A DNA stretch of 64,000 nt from Paenibacillus massiliensis subsp. panacisoli DSM 21345 (GTDB lineage Bacteria; Bacillota; Bacilli; Paenibacillales; Paenibacillaceae), in NCBI RefSeq assembly GCF_000426545.1, contig NZ_AUFO01000009.1:186001-250000 (forward strand), written 5' to 3'. The position numbers and the translations under genes were made by a program. Shown one piece after another: positions 41,474 to 52,385 of the stretch (its first letter is position 1; each line of letters opens with the position of its first letter). A model generated the notes under the pieces. The model did not search any database, was not told the origin of the DNA, and worked only from the letters and a program-made list of their open reading frames with translations.

Positions 41474-41965
41474 CTACTGCACAAGCGCTTCTACGACAGG
41501 ATAGGAGATCAGATTGCGATCACGATAGGTAGAGGTGATAACGTCCTGTCTGGCACTGACGATCCCATTTTGCAAAATAACCGACTTGAAGCCCCGCTCT
41601 CTGGCGCCATTAAAGGTGAATAGCACACAATGCTCAGCCGCGAAGCCTGCAATGATGAGTAGCTCGACCCCACGACTGCGCAGCATGTCCTCCAATTCTG
41701 TCTGCCAGAAGGCGTTCGGCATCTCCTTCGTCAGCTTAAGATCTCCGTCCTCGATCTGAATATCTGGGATAATATCATAGCTAGCCTGATTGCTGTCATT
41801 CATGCCTTCAATATCCTGAATATGAACGATGACATGGCCTTGGGAGCGCAGCAGCCCAGACACATAGTTAATGTGCATACATGCCTTGTTCAGGAGACTC
41901 TTCTCCACAGGCTCCTCTTCCAGATGTACATGCTGCAAATCAATGATCAACAAGCCAATTTTCAC
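41474..41965 (-). CDS. Isochorismatase-like cysteine hydrolase
   Basis: 163 residues with the catalytic triad of the family: Asp9 (GLLIIDLQH), Lys80 (LTKEMPNAFWQT) and Cys113 (GFAAEHCVLFTFNGA). The C-terminal Ile-Leu-Gln strand follows (SVILQNGIVSA). It is a cytoplasmic amide or ester hydrolase such as a nicotinamidase-like or pyrazinamidase-like enzyme; the substrate is not predictable. It stands alone, with no operon partners. Confidence 0.88.
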   Translation of the reverse strand: MKIGLLIIDLQHVHLEEEPVEKSLLNKACMHINYVSGLLRSQGHVIVHIQDIEGMNDSNQASYDIIPDIQIEDGDLKLTKEMPNAFWQTELEDMLRSRGVELLIIAGFAAEHCVLFTFNGARERGFKSVILQNGIVSARQDVITSTYRDRNLISYPVVEALVQ

Positions 41966-42164
41966 AAAATAGCCCCCTCGTTCCGTACAGTTTTAGTAAA
42001 ACGACATAATTAAGCATACCATAATATAGGTGTATTCCTTAAAGCTATTTAACGACCTCTTCATCCATGACGTCCGCCTTGTTCAGTAAATAGGGAACGG
42101 GTCGAACTCCGCTATAATGGATTAGACCATAGCTAATGAGCATAGGATTTCGCAGACTTCTTCC

Positions 42165-42728
42165 TCAGCCTTCCCCATCATCTTGGCAGGAGGACTGCTT
42201 AGGCTCTTGAATAGTGAAGGATGGCTGCGCCTCACAGGCTTCAAAGCCTCTCTTCATCTTGTCCAGCAATCCCCTCATAAGCTGGTGATCCTCCAACGTG
42301 AACTCAGACAGCATCGTCTGAATGAGATTCCTGTAATACGGAATGACCTGACTCAGAAAGTCTCTGCCCTTCTCCTTGAGACGAATCGTGATCATACGCT
42401 TGTCACTGGAGTGGGCAATCCGCTCAATCATGCCGTCACGCTCCAGACCATCGATCAATCCGGTCATCGTGCCCCTTGTCACATCGGCCTCATCGGCCAG
42501 CTCGGATGGGGTCATATCGTGCGGAGCATGGCTGAGCAGCACACTCAACACGATAATTCGCCCCTGCGACACTCCAATCCGCGCAAAGTCACGGTTCATA
42601 TCACGGAATATCCCATTAGCCAGATGGGCGAACGATACAAAGGTCTCAATATCCATAAGGTCCTGATCCGTAGCACCACGCTTGCGAAGCGTCTTGCGAA
42701 TCGAATCGTTGTGAAAGTTAAAGTTCAT
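42165..42728 (-). CDS. MarR family transcriptional regulator
   Basis: 187 residues. The winged helix spans about 60-130: ISQGRIIVLSVLLSHAPHDM (as SQGRIIVLSVLL), TPSELADEADVTRGTMTGLI, DGLERDGMIERIAHSSDKRM and ITIRLKEKGRDFL, with the DxRxxxI-like wing (SSDKRMITI). The C-terminal tail (IQEPKQSSCQDDGEG) is acidic and includes a cysteine. It overlaps the end of the upstream helicase gene by 11 bases, so the two are probably transcribed together. Regulated genes are unknown. Confidence 0.9.
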   Translation of the reverse strand: MNFNFHNDSIRKTLRKRGATDQDLMDIETFVSFAHLANGIFRDMNRDFARIGVSQGRIIVLSVLLSHAPHDMTPSELADEADVTRGTMTGLIDGLERDGMIERIAHSSDKRMITIRLKEKGRDFLSQVIPYYRNLIQTMLSEFTLEDHQLMRGLLDKMKRGFEACEAQPSFTIQEPKQSSCQDDGEG

Positions 42729-45072
42729 GGCTATTCCTTTCTACTGAATGATCTAATTCTGAGGAAGGCGATATGATCCGGTATGTGCGCCATTCCTCTG
42801 GCAGCAGGGAAGCATATGGCTCCTGCATGAACCGATCGTCAACGAGTACTAACAGCCCATAGTCCTGAAGCGTACGAATCAATCTTCCGCCCGCCTGCAG
42901 CACTTTGTTCATCCCCGGATAAACATAGGCATAGTAAAAGCCATTCTTGCCCTCACGCTGGTAATAATCCTTCAATACATCCCGCTGCTCTCCTACTTGA
43001 GGAAGTCCCACACCAACAACGACGACACCATGCAGACGTTCACCAGGCAGATCGACACCCTCTGAAAAAACGCCTCCCAGTACAGCCATTCCCATCAGGC
43101 TTCTGGGCGGGTCCGGCTGGAAACGATCCAAAAATGCGGTGCGCTCCTCCTCCGTCATCCCTGAGCTCTGCACGAGCAGTTCGGCATCAGTACCCATCTG
43201 CTCGAAGGCCAGAGCTATGTCCCGTAGATAAGTATAAGACGGGAAAAATACTAAATAGTTGCCCTTACGCTCCTGTACTAACCGAGTCAGCAGCTCTGTA
43301 ATCGGGCGAATCGACTGCTGCCTTGCATGATAGCGAGTCGACACAGGCAGCAGCCTGACGTCCCATTGCTCCTGCCGAAAAGGCGAAGGTACCGTTAAGG
43401 TGTAATCATCTTCACAGGCTCCAAGCAATTCTCTGTAGTAGGCCAGTGGCCTGAGCGTAGCCGAGAAATACACTGCAGAGCGATAAGACTTGACGCTTCG
43501 CTCAAGCAGCTTGGACGGGTCCAGACACATCAGACGGAGGATGACGTCACTGCTATTCTGCTCTATATAAGTAACATAACGCTCATCGTACAAGCCTGCA
43601 ATGCGCAAACAGTTCTGTACAGCAAAATAACTCTCCAGCAGCAGAGCATGGTCCGCATCCGCTCCTCCAGCCCCCATCGCAAGAAGCTCTCTCTCTGCCA
43701 CATCCACAAAGGGCTCCAGTAGCGACAGCAGCTCCTCTGGCAATTCTCCGCGGGTGATCGCTCCTGAGCTCGGCAGCTCCTTGCGCAGCTTAATAAAATA
43801 GTTGTTCACTTGGCTCGCTGCGGTAGCCAGCACTCCGCTTCGCTGCTTGTACGCTCGCTTGAGCTCTAGAAAGGGGCGCTTACTAAGCTCTGCCGAGAAC
43901 ATTTCCCGACTTCGATCGACCAGATTATGAGCCTCATCAACGAGCAGTATAGTCTTGCGCTTTTGCTCCTCCAGCCAACGCTTGAGTGAGATTCGGGGAT
44001 CAAACACATAATTATAGTCACAAATAATACAGTCCGACGCGTAGGCTACGTCGAGAGAGAATTCGAACGGGCAGACGCGGTGCTTGCGGGCATAGCGCTC
44101 CAGGATCTCGCGGGTCATAATCGTCTCATGCTTAAGTATATCCATCACGGCATGGTTAACCCGGTCATAATACCCGTCACACAAGGAGCATTGACCCGCA
44201 TCACAGCCTTGCTCTTCTTTGAAGCATATTTTATCCTTCGCCGTTAGGGTCACGGCATGCACTTGTAGACCCTTTGACTGCATGAGTCGAAGCGCATCCT
44301 CGGCAGCCGCTCTGGTGGTCGTTCGTGCCGTCAGATACATCATCCGGCTCGCATGCTCCGTCACCAAGGCTTTTACCGCTGGGAACATTGTCGAGATCGT
44401 CTTGCCAATTCCCGTTGGGGCCTGAACGAACAGATCCGCCCCCTCCTCAACCGTCTTATAGACGGCACCTGCCAATCTTCGTTGCCCCGCACGATACTCT
44501 GCGAATGGAAATTCCAGCATACGGATGCTGCGATTGCGTTGCTCCTCATGAGCGAGCAGCATTCGTACGTATGGAGCATAGGCCGACAGGATGCTCCGCA
44601 CCTGCTCTTCGAGCTCGGCAGCGGACAGCTTGCGCCTCAAGCGGCTCACACTTCCCGTAGCCACATCTACATATGTCAGCTGCACTTGCACAGCTGTCAG
44701 CTGCTCAGACACCGATACCATATACGCATAGCAGATGGCCTGTGCCCAATGGACCGTGTGCCCATCTGCTCCGGGGGCGCTTGCAGTGCCGGAATAGGAT
44801 TTGATCTCATCCACAGTCCACTGCTCGTCCTCCCAGATCAGACCATCACAGCGGCCCTCGAGCTGAAAGAGCAGCCCGTCCTGAGCCAGCTCGGTATTCA
44901 GATGCAGCTCCTTCCTGTCGCTTGGCTGATAATCCCGCTGAATCTCCTGATGAATGCGAGTACCTTCCTGCATGCTACTGGCGGTTCGAAAGCCAGCTAC
45001 GATACTTCCGCTACGATAAACATATTCGACAAGCGGCCTGACAGAGATACGAATCACGGGGGGAATTTGCAC
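42718..45072 (-). CDS. XPD/DinG-type Fe-S helicase with N-terminal PD-(D/E)XK-like domain
   Basis: 784 residues. The first 130 carry a nuclease-like motif: GRCDG (73-77) and VDEIKSY (D-x-E-x-K, about 87-93), as in Cas4/RecB-type PD-(D/E)XK domains. The rest is a superfamily 2 Rad3/XPD-like helicase: Walker A FVQAPTGIGKT (218-225 in APTGIGKT), cluster cysteines in KICFKEEQGCDAGQCSLC, DEAH box LLVDEAHNLVDRS, and motif VI GRLIRTLQDYG. The protein would unwind DNA and perhaps cut it, in DNA repair. DinG itself lacks this nuclease module. The upstream start at 45072 is near a GTG/TTG-rich region; I used the longest frame. Confidence 0.85.
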   Translation of the reverse strand: MQIPPVIRISVRPLVEYVYRSGSIVAGFRTASSMQEGTRIHQEIQRDYQPSDRKELHLNTELAQDGLLFQLEGRCDGLIWEDEQWTVDEIKSYSGTASAPGADGHTVHWAQAICYAYMVSVSEQLTAVQVQLTYVDVATGSVSRLRRKLSAAELEEQVRSILSAYAPYVRMLLAHEEQRNRSIRMLEFPFAEYRAGQRRLAGAVYKTVEEGADLFVQAPTGIGKTISTMFPAVKALVTEHASRMMYLTARTTTRAAAEDALRLMQSKGLQVHAVTLTAKDKICFKEEQGCDAGQCSLCDGYYDRVNHAVMDILKHETIMTREILERYARKHRVCPFEFSLDVAYASDCIICDYNYVFDPRISLKRWLEEQKRKTILLVDEAHNLVDRSREMFSAELSKRPFLELKRAYKQRSGVLATAASQVNNYFIKLRKELPSSGAITRGELPEELLSLLEPFVDVAERELLAMGAGGADADHALLLESYFAVQNCLRIAGLYDERYVTYIEQNSSDVILRLMCLDPSKLLERSVKSYRSAVYFSATLRPLAYYRELLGACEDDYTLTVPSPFRQEQWDVRLLPVSTRYHARQQSIRPITELLTRLVQERKGNYLVFFPSYTYLRDIALAFEQMGTDAELLVQSSGMTEEERTAFLDRFQPDPPRSLMGMAVLGGVFSEGVDLPGERLHGVVVVGVGLPQVGEQRDVLKDYYQREGKNGFYYAYVYPGMNKVLQAGGRLIRTLQDYGLLVLVDDRFMQEPYASLLPEEWRTYRIISPSSELDHSVERNSHEL

Positions 45073-45348
45073 GAGATCACCTGTTCTGGTTATTATCCCT
45101 TCACTTTATCATGTTCTGAACGGAAAGGTAAGGAGTTCACAGGATAAAATAAGGAAGGGGGAAGAAACGAACTATGCTAGGCTTATTGGCAAAATGATCA
45201 CGAATTTGTATAAAATTTGAAATAAAAACCATGAAATATATGTTAGAATATTAATTATTTAGGGTAATCTGTCGATAACTATCTTTGAAATACCTGTCAT
45301 CGCAAGGTTAGATATACAGGTAATTCAATCCATAGCCGGAGGTGGATT

Positions 45349-45516
45349 ATGAAGCTCGAGCATCTGCAGCGACTATTGGAGAAAGAACGCATGGAGCTTA
45401 ACCGCATGGTAGACCAGCATGGCTTAGGGGACAACCGGGTGTTGGACAAGTCCCTGAGGCTGGATCGTATACTAAATGTATACCAGCGTACGAAGCAATC
45501 AGCACGTAGCAATTAA
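45349..45516 (+). CDS. Spo0E-like aspartyl-phosphate phosphatase (second copy)
   Basis: A 55-residue protein: MKLEHLQRLLEKERMELNRM is helix 1 and LDKSLRLDRILNVYQR helix 2, with the S-x(2)-LD-x(2)-I-x(2)-Y signature of Spo0E-family phosphatases. ATG 45349 has GGAGGTGG upstream. Basic tail (TKQSARSN). It is likely to dephosphorylate Spo0A~P or another response regulator. It was not given as an ORF candidate because it is short. Its partner at 8036-8251 is longer. Confidence 0.7.
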   Translation: MKLEHLQRLLEKERMELNRMVDQHGLGDNRVLDKSLRLDRILNVYQRTKQSARSN

Positions 45517-45626
45517 TACGGCAATGATCTCAGCATATATCCTCCAGAGCCTATACCATATATCACTTAGTGCCGCCATCCGTGAAGGATCGCGGCATTC
45601 GCCTTTTTAGCAAGCTCATGACCACC

Positions 45627-46526
45627 TTAGCTTCTCCCTCTCTTGCCGCGCAGTAACTGCTGCGTGAACGCAATCCATTCCCGTGCTGCGAACGAGAGAT
45701 AGCGATCCTTGCGCCAGATCATGGCCAGATTCCACGGAATCACAGAGTCTTGTAGCTGTAATACCCTAACCCGCTTAGGGTCCAGCTCCCGGCACATGGT
45801 ATCAGGCAGCAGGGCCACTCCTAGCTTGGCAGCCACCATCTCGGCAATCATATCCCACTGCGAGCTTTCATAGACCACCTTTGGCTGGAAGCCACAACGA
45901 ACACATTCCTCGATAATTCGATCATGGAGGGCAAAATTCTCCTGGAACAGCACGAATGAATCGTCCGCCAGCTCATTTAATGTAATCCGTGTTCTGCCCG
46001 CCAGTCGATGCTCCGGGTGCACCAGTACATTCAGCTTATCCTCAACGAAGGGAAAATACTCGAATACATCCTCTCCTGTCGGCCACACCACGACACCGAT
46101 ATCCAGTGCGCCAGAAGCGACATCCACCTCTACTTTCTTCGCCCCGTCCTCGAAGAGCTGCAGAGTAATCTCGGGATAGGCCTTATGGAACTCACCAATA
46201 ACCTGGGGAAAAAAGCTGGCACCAATCATCGGCGGCAAGCCAATCCGAATATGGCCACGTTTGAGGTTCATCAGATCGCTCAGCTCGGAGGATAGATTCT
46301 GAAAGGATTTCACGATCACCTGCGCTTGTCGCTCTATCGCTATTCCTGCGTCGGTCAGTTCGACCTGCTTGCCAATTCGGTCCAGCAGGTGTACGCCCAG
46401 CTCCTCCTCCAGACTCTTGATCGTCTTGCTAATCGTAGGCTGCGTGATGAACAGGCTCTGTGCGGCCTTGGTAAAGCTCTTATGGCGTGCTACCTCCAAA
46501 AAATACTGCAAATGACGGATATCCAT
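45627..46526 (-). CDS. LysR family transcriptional regulator, CidR-like
   Basis: 299 residues from ATG 46526 (AGGAGGG upstream). The N-terminal HTH is MDIRHLQYFLEVARHKSFTK-AAQSLFITQPTISKTIKSLE, and the substrate-binding domain has HIRIGLPPMIGASFFPQVIG. It is divergent from the lrgA/cidA-lrgB/cidB pair, the arrangement of CidR, which activates cidAB in response to acetate or carbohydrate overflow. It is probably the regulator of those genes; the ligand is unverified. Confidence 0.88.
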   Translation of the reverse strand: MDIRHLQYFLEVARHKSFTKAAQSLFITQPTISKTIKSLEEELGVHLLDRIGKQVELTDAGIAIERQAQVIVKSFQNLSSELSDLMNLKRGHIRIGLPPMIGASFFPQVIGEFHKAYPEITLQLFEDGAKKVEVDVASGALDIGVVVWPTGEDVFEYFPFVEDKLNVLVHPEHRLAGRTRITLNELADDSFVLFQENFALHDRIIEECVRCGFQPKVVYESSQWDMIAEMVAAKLGVALLPDTMCRELDPKRVRVLQLQDSVIPWNLAMIWRKDRYLSFAAREWIAFTQQLLRGKRGRS

Positions 46527-46693
46527 AGCTTCCCTCCTGTTACTCTTTTGCTGCTCTCCTGTTACTGTTTCATTATCATCCATAGCCAAATGGAATACAA
46601 AACATTCTTAATATGCATTTTACCTATGAAAGAAACTGCTGTAAAATTTTCATAACACCTCAGAAAACAAGACAGGAAAGGAGCAACCGCCCT

Positions 46694-47065
46694 ATGAAAA
46701 AAATAGCGCAAGGTATATGGCAAATCGGAGTGCTGCTGCTATTCTCAGTCGGCATGAATGCGCTGATGGGCTGGCTGCACTGGCCTATTCCGGGGAGCAT
46801 CGTCGGTATGCTGCTGTTATTTATTCTTTTGCAGACCAGAGTTATTCGCCTGAGCTGGATTGAGATCGGTGCGAGCTGGCTACTGGCCGAGCTCTTGCTC
46901 TTCTTCATCCCTTCCGCGGTCGGCGTGATGGATTATTTGCCACTGCTGGAGCATGATGGCATGAGTATATTATTCATTGTATTGCTAGGCACCTTCATTG
47001 TCATGGCGGTCACAGGACTTGTGGCTACCTTCATCTCGAAAAGAAAGGGGAGTAAAGCTTCATGA
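46694..47065 (+). CDS. CidA/LrgA family holin-like protein
   Basis: 123 residues from ATG 46694. Four hydrophobic helices match the family: IAQGIWQIGVLLLFSVGMNA, HWPIPGSIVGMLLLFILLQT, ASWLLAELLLFFIPSAVGVM and MSILFIVLLGTFIVMAVTGL. The signature W-P-I-P-G-S-I-V-G-M and FFIPSAVGVM are those of CidA/LrgA, holin- and antiholin-like regulators of murein hydrolases and cell lysis, now also seen as pyruvate transporters in Bacillus (PftA/YsbA). It overlaps the next gene by four bases (ATGA). Confidence 0.9.
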   Translation: MKKIAQGIWQIGVLLLFSVGMNALMGWLHWPIPGSIVGMLLLFILLQTRVIRLSWIEIGASWLLAELLLFFIPSAVGVMDYLPLLEHDGMSILFIVLLGTFIVMAVTGLVATFISKRKGSKAS

Positions 47066-47742
47066 TCGCAATCCTCTGTATGCTGCTCACCCTGGGCATC
47101 TATGCTATGGCCAAAAAAATGTATCGCACGCTTCCAAAGGTGTACTTGTCTCCGCTGTTGATTACGCCTGTGGCTATTATTATCATTCTGCTACTGGCAG
47201 GTGTATCCTATCAATCCTATAATCAGGGCGGCAAATGGCTGTCATTGCTCCTGCAACCAGCTACGGTAGCCTTCGCCGTGCCGCTGTATAAATATTTTCA
47301 CGTGCTCAAGAAGCACGCACTGGAGATTATCGTCAGTGTTCTGAGTGGCTCTCTGATTGCGGTACTGTCATCCCTTATGATGGCACAGTGGATGCATCTA
47401 GACGCGTCCCTGCTGCATAGCATCATCCCGCGTTCGATTACGACGTCTATTGCCATGAGTGTATCGCAGACGCTGGGCGGCAATCCGACAATTACCGCCG
47501 TATTCGTCATCCTGACAGGCCTGTCAGGCTTGCTGATCGGCCCCATGACTGTACGACTGCTCCGTATTGATAACGAAGTCGCACGCGGTGTGCTGCTGGG
47601 CACAGGAGCGCATGGCACCGGAACCTCCAAAGCCTTCGAATGGAGCATGCTGACAGGCACGATATCCAGTATATCCATGGTGCTGGCAGCGATGTTCACC
47701 TTGGCTGGTGCTCCACTGCTGATGAGCCTATTTCAGCCATAA
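47062..47742 (+). CDS. CidB/LrgB family membrane protein
   Basis: 226 residues with several membrane helices, including LPKVYLSPLLITPVAIIIIL and the motif LLQPATVAFAVPLYKYFHVL (the LQPATVAFA signature of LrgB). RSITTSIAMSVSQTLGGNPT follows. It is the partner of the upstream LrgA/CidA-like protein; together they form the LrgAB or CidAB system or its transporter equivalent (PftAB). ATG 47062 overlaps the previous stop. Confidence 0.9.
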   Translation: MIAILCMLLTLGIYAMAKKMYRTLPKVYLSPLLITPVAIIIILLLAGVSYQSYNQGGKWLSLLLQPATVAFAVPLYKYFHVLKKHALEIIVSVLSGSLIAVLSSLMMAQWMHLDASLLHSIIPRSITTSIAMSVSQTLGGNPTITAVFVILTGLSGLLIGPMTVRLLRIDNEVARGVLLGTGAHGTGTSKAFEWSMLTGTISSISMVLAAMFTLAGAPLLMSLFQP

Positions 47743-47772
47743 GCTGGAGGCTGTTAAGGCCTGTATTGCAGA

Positions 47773-47822
47773 AAAGCCCCTTCGCTGCCGTAATGTTACG
47801 GTCTTCACGAAGAGGCTCTTCC
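47773..47822. terminator. Hairpin between convergent lrgB-like and glpD genes
   Basis: AAAAGCCCCTTCG and CGAAGAGGCTCTT form an imperfect stem around an inner CCGTAA/TTACGG hairpin. It serves as terminator for one or both genes. Confidence 0.55.
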
Positions 47823-47861
47823 TGCTCATAATACATTATTTACTGCAAAACAAGGTGTGAC

Positions 47862-49559
47862 CTAGCCAGCATGACCAGCGGCTTTGGTGATATCTGCATC
47901 CACAGGCTCAACAGCATAATACAGCTCTGTCTCCAGACGCTCCGTATGCTGTCGGCGCTCCTCAGCGCTCCATTGATAATGCTCTGCCATCAGGTCGATT
48001 GCCTGACTCTTCCATTTACGCACCCAATCAATTCGGAAGAAGATAGCTCCAGTCCGGCGAATGAAGAAATCGACAGGTGTCACCGCCATCTCCTCCTCCA
48101 ATGCATAGAGCAGCGGTACTCGGATCTCGTCTGGAAGCTCCTGCTCGCTCGCAAGCTGACGTGGGCGAGCAGCCAGCTCGAACAGGCGTCCGATATTGGA
48201 GCCGTAGCGTCTGGCCCACTGCTCCGACAGCTCTGCAGCAATGCCACGGCTGTTGCCCTGCTTAATGGAATCCTGTACAAAGCCCTCGAACCCAGCAGAT
48301 CCCCCTACATCGCCACCCGACATCGTGATATGCTTCGTGTTCGCTTTGCTCCAGCTCTCACCCGTCTTATTGCTGAGCAACGTGCTTACGCGATCCATGA
48401 CCATCTCTGCCATTTTGCGATACCCTGTGAGCTTGCCTCCAGCAATCGTAACAAGACCTGAAGCAGACTCCCAAATCTCATCGCGGCGGGAGATCTCCGA
48501 AGGGTCCTTGCCTTCTTCATAGATCAGTGGACGCACACCCGCCCAGCTGGATTCGACGTCATCCAGGGTCAGCTTAACGTCTGGGAACATGTATGCAATA
48601 GCATTCATGATGTAGCTGCGATCTGCAAGCGTCATACGCGGATTAGCTGTATCTTCCTTATATACCGTATCTGTCGTGCCTACATAGGTCTTGCCCTCAC
48701 GTGGGATGGCGAAGATCATACGCCCATCTGGCGTGTCAAAGTAGATGGCCTGCCGGAGCGGGAAGCGCTTCTGATCGAACACGAGATGCACGCCCTTCGT
48801 CAACTGCAGCATCTTGCCCTTCTTGGAGCCATCCATCTCACGGAGCGTATCCACCCAAGGCCCCGCAGCATTAATAATGACGGTAGCATGAATATCGTAG
48901 CCTTCCCCGGTAATCTGATCCCGAACGTGAGCGCCCACGACTTGACCGTTATTATAGAGCAGTCGCTCGACGCGAGCGTAATTGACCAGATCTGCGCCAG
49001 TCTGGGCAGCCTTCTTCATGACCTCGATTGTCATCCGTGCATCATCTGTCCGATATTCGACATAGCTGCCGCCACCCTTCAGGCCATCGCGCTTGAGCAG
49101 TGGCTCCTTATCCAGGGTCTCACGTGCACTATGCATCCGGCGACGCTCACTATGCTTCACGCCAGCCAGCCGATCATATACTTGCAAGCCAATGGAGGTA
49201 CTGAATTTGCCGAAGGTTCCGCCTTTATGCATAGGTAACAGCATTCTTTCCGGTATCGTGACATGCGGGCCGTTCTCGTAGACGATGGCGCGTTCCTTGC
49301 CGACCTCGGCTACCATTTTCACCTCGAATTGCTTCAGGTAACGTAGCCCCCCGTGCACCAGCTTCGTGGAACGACTTGAGGTCCCCGCTGCGAAATCCTG
49401 CATTTCCACGAGTGCCGCCTTCATACCGCGTGCCGTTGCATCCAGCGCGATCCCTGCACCTGTAATACCTCCACCGATTATCAATACATCATAATTGCTC
49501 TCTGTCATGGATTGCAGTCGCTCTCCTCTGGCATGACCAGCAAAGCTTTTGGTTGTCAT
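47862..49559 (-). CDS. glpD: Glycerol-3-phosphate dehydrogenase (FAD-dependent)
   Basis: 565 residues from ATG 49559 (GGGAGG 8 bases upstream). The N-terminal FAD motif is [20 protein letters not shown], then [20 protein letters not shown], typical of GlpD. The C-terminal part holds EYVVLGGAK-like residues ([20 protein letters not shown]). It oxidises glycerol-3-phosphate to dihydroxyacetone phosphate at the membrane and feeds electrons to the quinone pool. An intrinsic terminator in its leader (49671-49720) is a target for GlpP-mediated antitermination. A glpF gene is not in the window. Confidence 0.95.
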   Translation of the reverse strand: MTTKSFAGHARGERLQSMTESNYDVLIIGGGITGAGIALDATARGMKAALVEMQDFAAGTSSRSTKLVHGGLRYLKQFEVKMVAEVGKERAIVYENGPHVTIPERMLLPMHKGGTFGKFSTSIGLQVYDRLAGVKHSERRRMHSARETLDKEPLLKRDGLKGGGSYVEYRTDDARMTIEVMKKAAQTGADLVNYARVERLLYNNGQVVGAHVRDQITGEGYDIHATVIINAAGPWVDTLREMDGSKKGKMLQLTKGVHLVFDQKRFPLRQAIYFDTPDGRMIFAIPREGKTYVGTTDTVYKEDTANPRMTLADRSYIMNAIAYMFPDVKLTLDDVESSWAGVRPLIYEEGKDPSEISRRDEIWESASGLVTIAGGKLTGYRKMAEMVMDRVSTLLSNKTGESWSKANTKHITMSGGDVGGSAGFEGFVQDSIKQGNSRGIAAELSEQWARRYGSNIGRLFELAARPRQLASEQELPDEIRVPLLYALEEEMAVTPVDFFIRRTGAIFFRIDWVRKWKSQAIDLMAEHYQWSAEERRQHTERLETELYYAVEPVDADITKAAGHAG

Positions 49560-49670
49560 GACTCATTCCTCCCGGTATCTCTGTAGTGGAATTCCCGCCA
49601 ATTGACCAGACTCTGCTTGCGCATGGACCATATGTCGATGACATACGATCTGCTGCAGCTACACGCAAAA

Positions 49671-49720
49671 AGAGACCATGAACAATCACTACGGCAACAG
49701 CCGAGTGCATCATGGTCTCT
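49671..49720 (-). terminator. Leader terminator of glpD (GlpP antitermination target)
   Basis: On the minus strand AGAGACCATGA (49720-49710) and TCATGGTCTCT (49681-49671) form an 11-bp perfect stem followed by TTTTGCG. It lies about 110 bases before glpD. The sequence just before it, GGAGATTTGGAGAG, resembles the start of the glpK leader hairpin (GGAGACGAGGAGAG), a probable shared GlpP contact. Confidence 0.8.
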
Positions 49721-49811
49721 CCAAATCTCCTGACAGGAATATTAACTTAGTGACATCTTAACATAGTATATTGCAAAAGTGAACTATCGCTACTGCGTAT
49801 TCGCCAAATTT

Positions 49812-51326
<1,515 letters not shown>

Positions 51327-51391
51327 TCATACACGTTCTTCAAAATGACTCCTGCCTACTCAGCAGTCATTCCTAATACACGCACAAAAAA

Positions 51392-51458
51392 GGAGACCCC
51401 TCACAAACCCGCACCTCTGCCCAAGGCAGGGAATGTCTGTGTGGCTCTCCTCGTCTCC
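51392..51458 (-). terminator. Leader terminator of glpK (GlpP antitermination target)
   Basis: On the minus strand GGAGAC (51458-51453) pairs with GTCTCC (51397-51392) around CACA/TGTG and CTGCC/GGGCAG inner pairings, followed by TTTTTTGTGC. It lies about 90 bases before the glpK start. Like the glpD leader, it begins GGAGA-N5-AGAG after an AGTTAATA element. Confidence 0.7.
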
Positions 51459-51481
51459 GTCACGGGTATTAACTTAATTTA

Positions 51482-51511
51482 AATATAATATGTTGTTGTA
51501 AGCGTCGTCAA
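51482..51511 (-). promoter_or_regulatory. glpK promoter with overlapping cre-like site
   Basis: On the minus strand TTGACG (51511-51506), 18 bases, TATATT (51487-51482). On the plus strand TTGTAAGCGTCGTCA (51496-51510) matches the CcpA cre consensus WTGNAANCGNWNNCW at all but one defined position and overlaps the -35 box, consistent with carbon catabolite repression. Confidence 0.6.
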
Positions 51512-51619
51512 CCTGCAAATTTGAATATGTAAATTTGAAGTATAAGTGATTCGTTTCACATATTTAGAAGGCCTGCTCCTCAGGTGTGTACCATCAGAGC
51601 TTATTCGAAGAGCTACGGA

Positions 51620-52174
51620 CTATTCATAATGCTGGATAAGCTCCTTGTTGGAGGTAGTGACCGCATCAGCCCCAGCCTCCAAGGCTCGCTCCACGTCCTC
51701 TGTGGAACGAATCAGACCGCCTGCGAGAATCGGTATACCCGTACGCTCACGGACCTCCGCGATCATATGTGGCATAATGCCAGGGAGCACCTCTATATAA
51801 TCCGGCTGTGTTTTCTTCAGCAAGGTGTAGCTTTTCTCGAGAGCCATCGTATCGAGCATGAAGACACGCTGAATCGCCAGAATGCCTCGCTTCTTGGCTG
51901 TCATAATCACACTGGAGCGGGTCGAGATCAGCCCGAAGGGACGAATCTCCTGACACAAGTATTGAGCAGCATATTCATCGTTCTTCAGACCCTGGATCAG
52001 ATCGGCGTGCAGAAGCATTTTTTTCTTGCCCTGACGGGCCAGATCATGGAGCATGCGCAGTTGGCCAATATGCGTATCCAGGAACACCGCTACCTCATAG
52101 TTGCTCTCCAGCAGACTCTCGAACTGCTTGACATTCTTGGCCGCAGGCACGATGTGCTGTCCGTAAAATGGCAT
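51620..52174 (-). CDS. glpP: Glycerol-3-phosphate-responsive antiterminator
   Basis: 184 residues from ATG 52174 (AAGGAGG upstream). Matches GlpP: QHIVPAAKNVKQFESLLESN, VAVFLDTHIGQLRMLHDLAR, GKKKMLLHADLIQGLKNDEY, ISTRSSVIMTAKKRGILAIQ and IPILAGGLIRSTEDVERALE-AGADAVTTS. The TIM-barrel-like protein binds glycerol-3-phosphate and the leader RNAs of glp genes and lets transcription pass the terminators. Both targets predicted here lie just downstream, before glpK and glpD, making a self-contained regulon. Confidence 0.95.
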   Translation of the reverse strand: MPFYGQHIVPAAKNVKQFESLLESNYEVAVFLDTHIGQLRMLHDLARQGKKKMLLHADLIQGLKNDEYAAQYLCQEIRPFGLISTRSSVIMTAKKRGILAIQRVFMLDTMALEKSYTLLKKTQPDYIEVLPGIMPHMIAEVRERTGIPILAGGLIRSTEDVERALEAGADAVTTSNKELIQHYE

Positions 52175-52385
52175 ATCACGCCTCCTTATATTCAATATAC
52201 AGAACACACAAATTACATTATATATAACGCCATTATATAAAGCACGATTTTATGCGGAAGGACCAGCTCGGTGTTATAACAATGCGTCAATTATAGTTAT
52301 TCCCTATCGTCTACATATGATTTATATATTTCTCCAATTAAAGTCCTGTTGTTAAAATGAAGGAAAAGTTATAGGAGGCGTTGTT

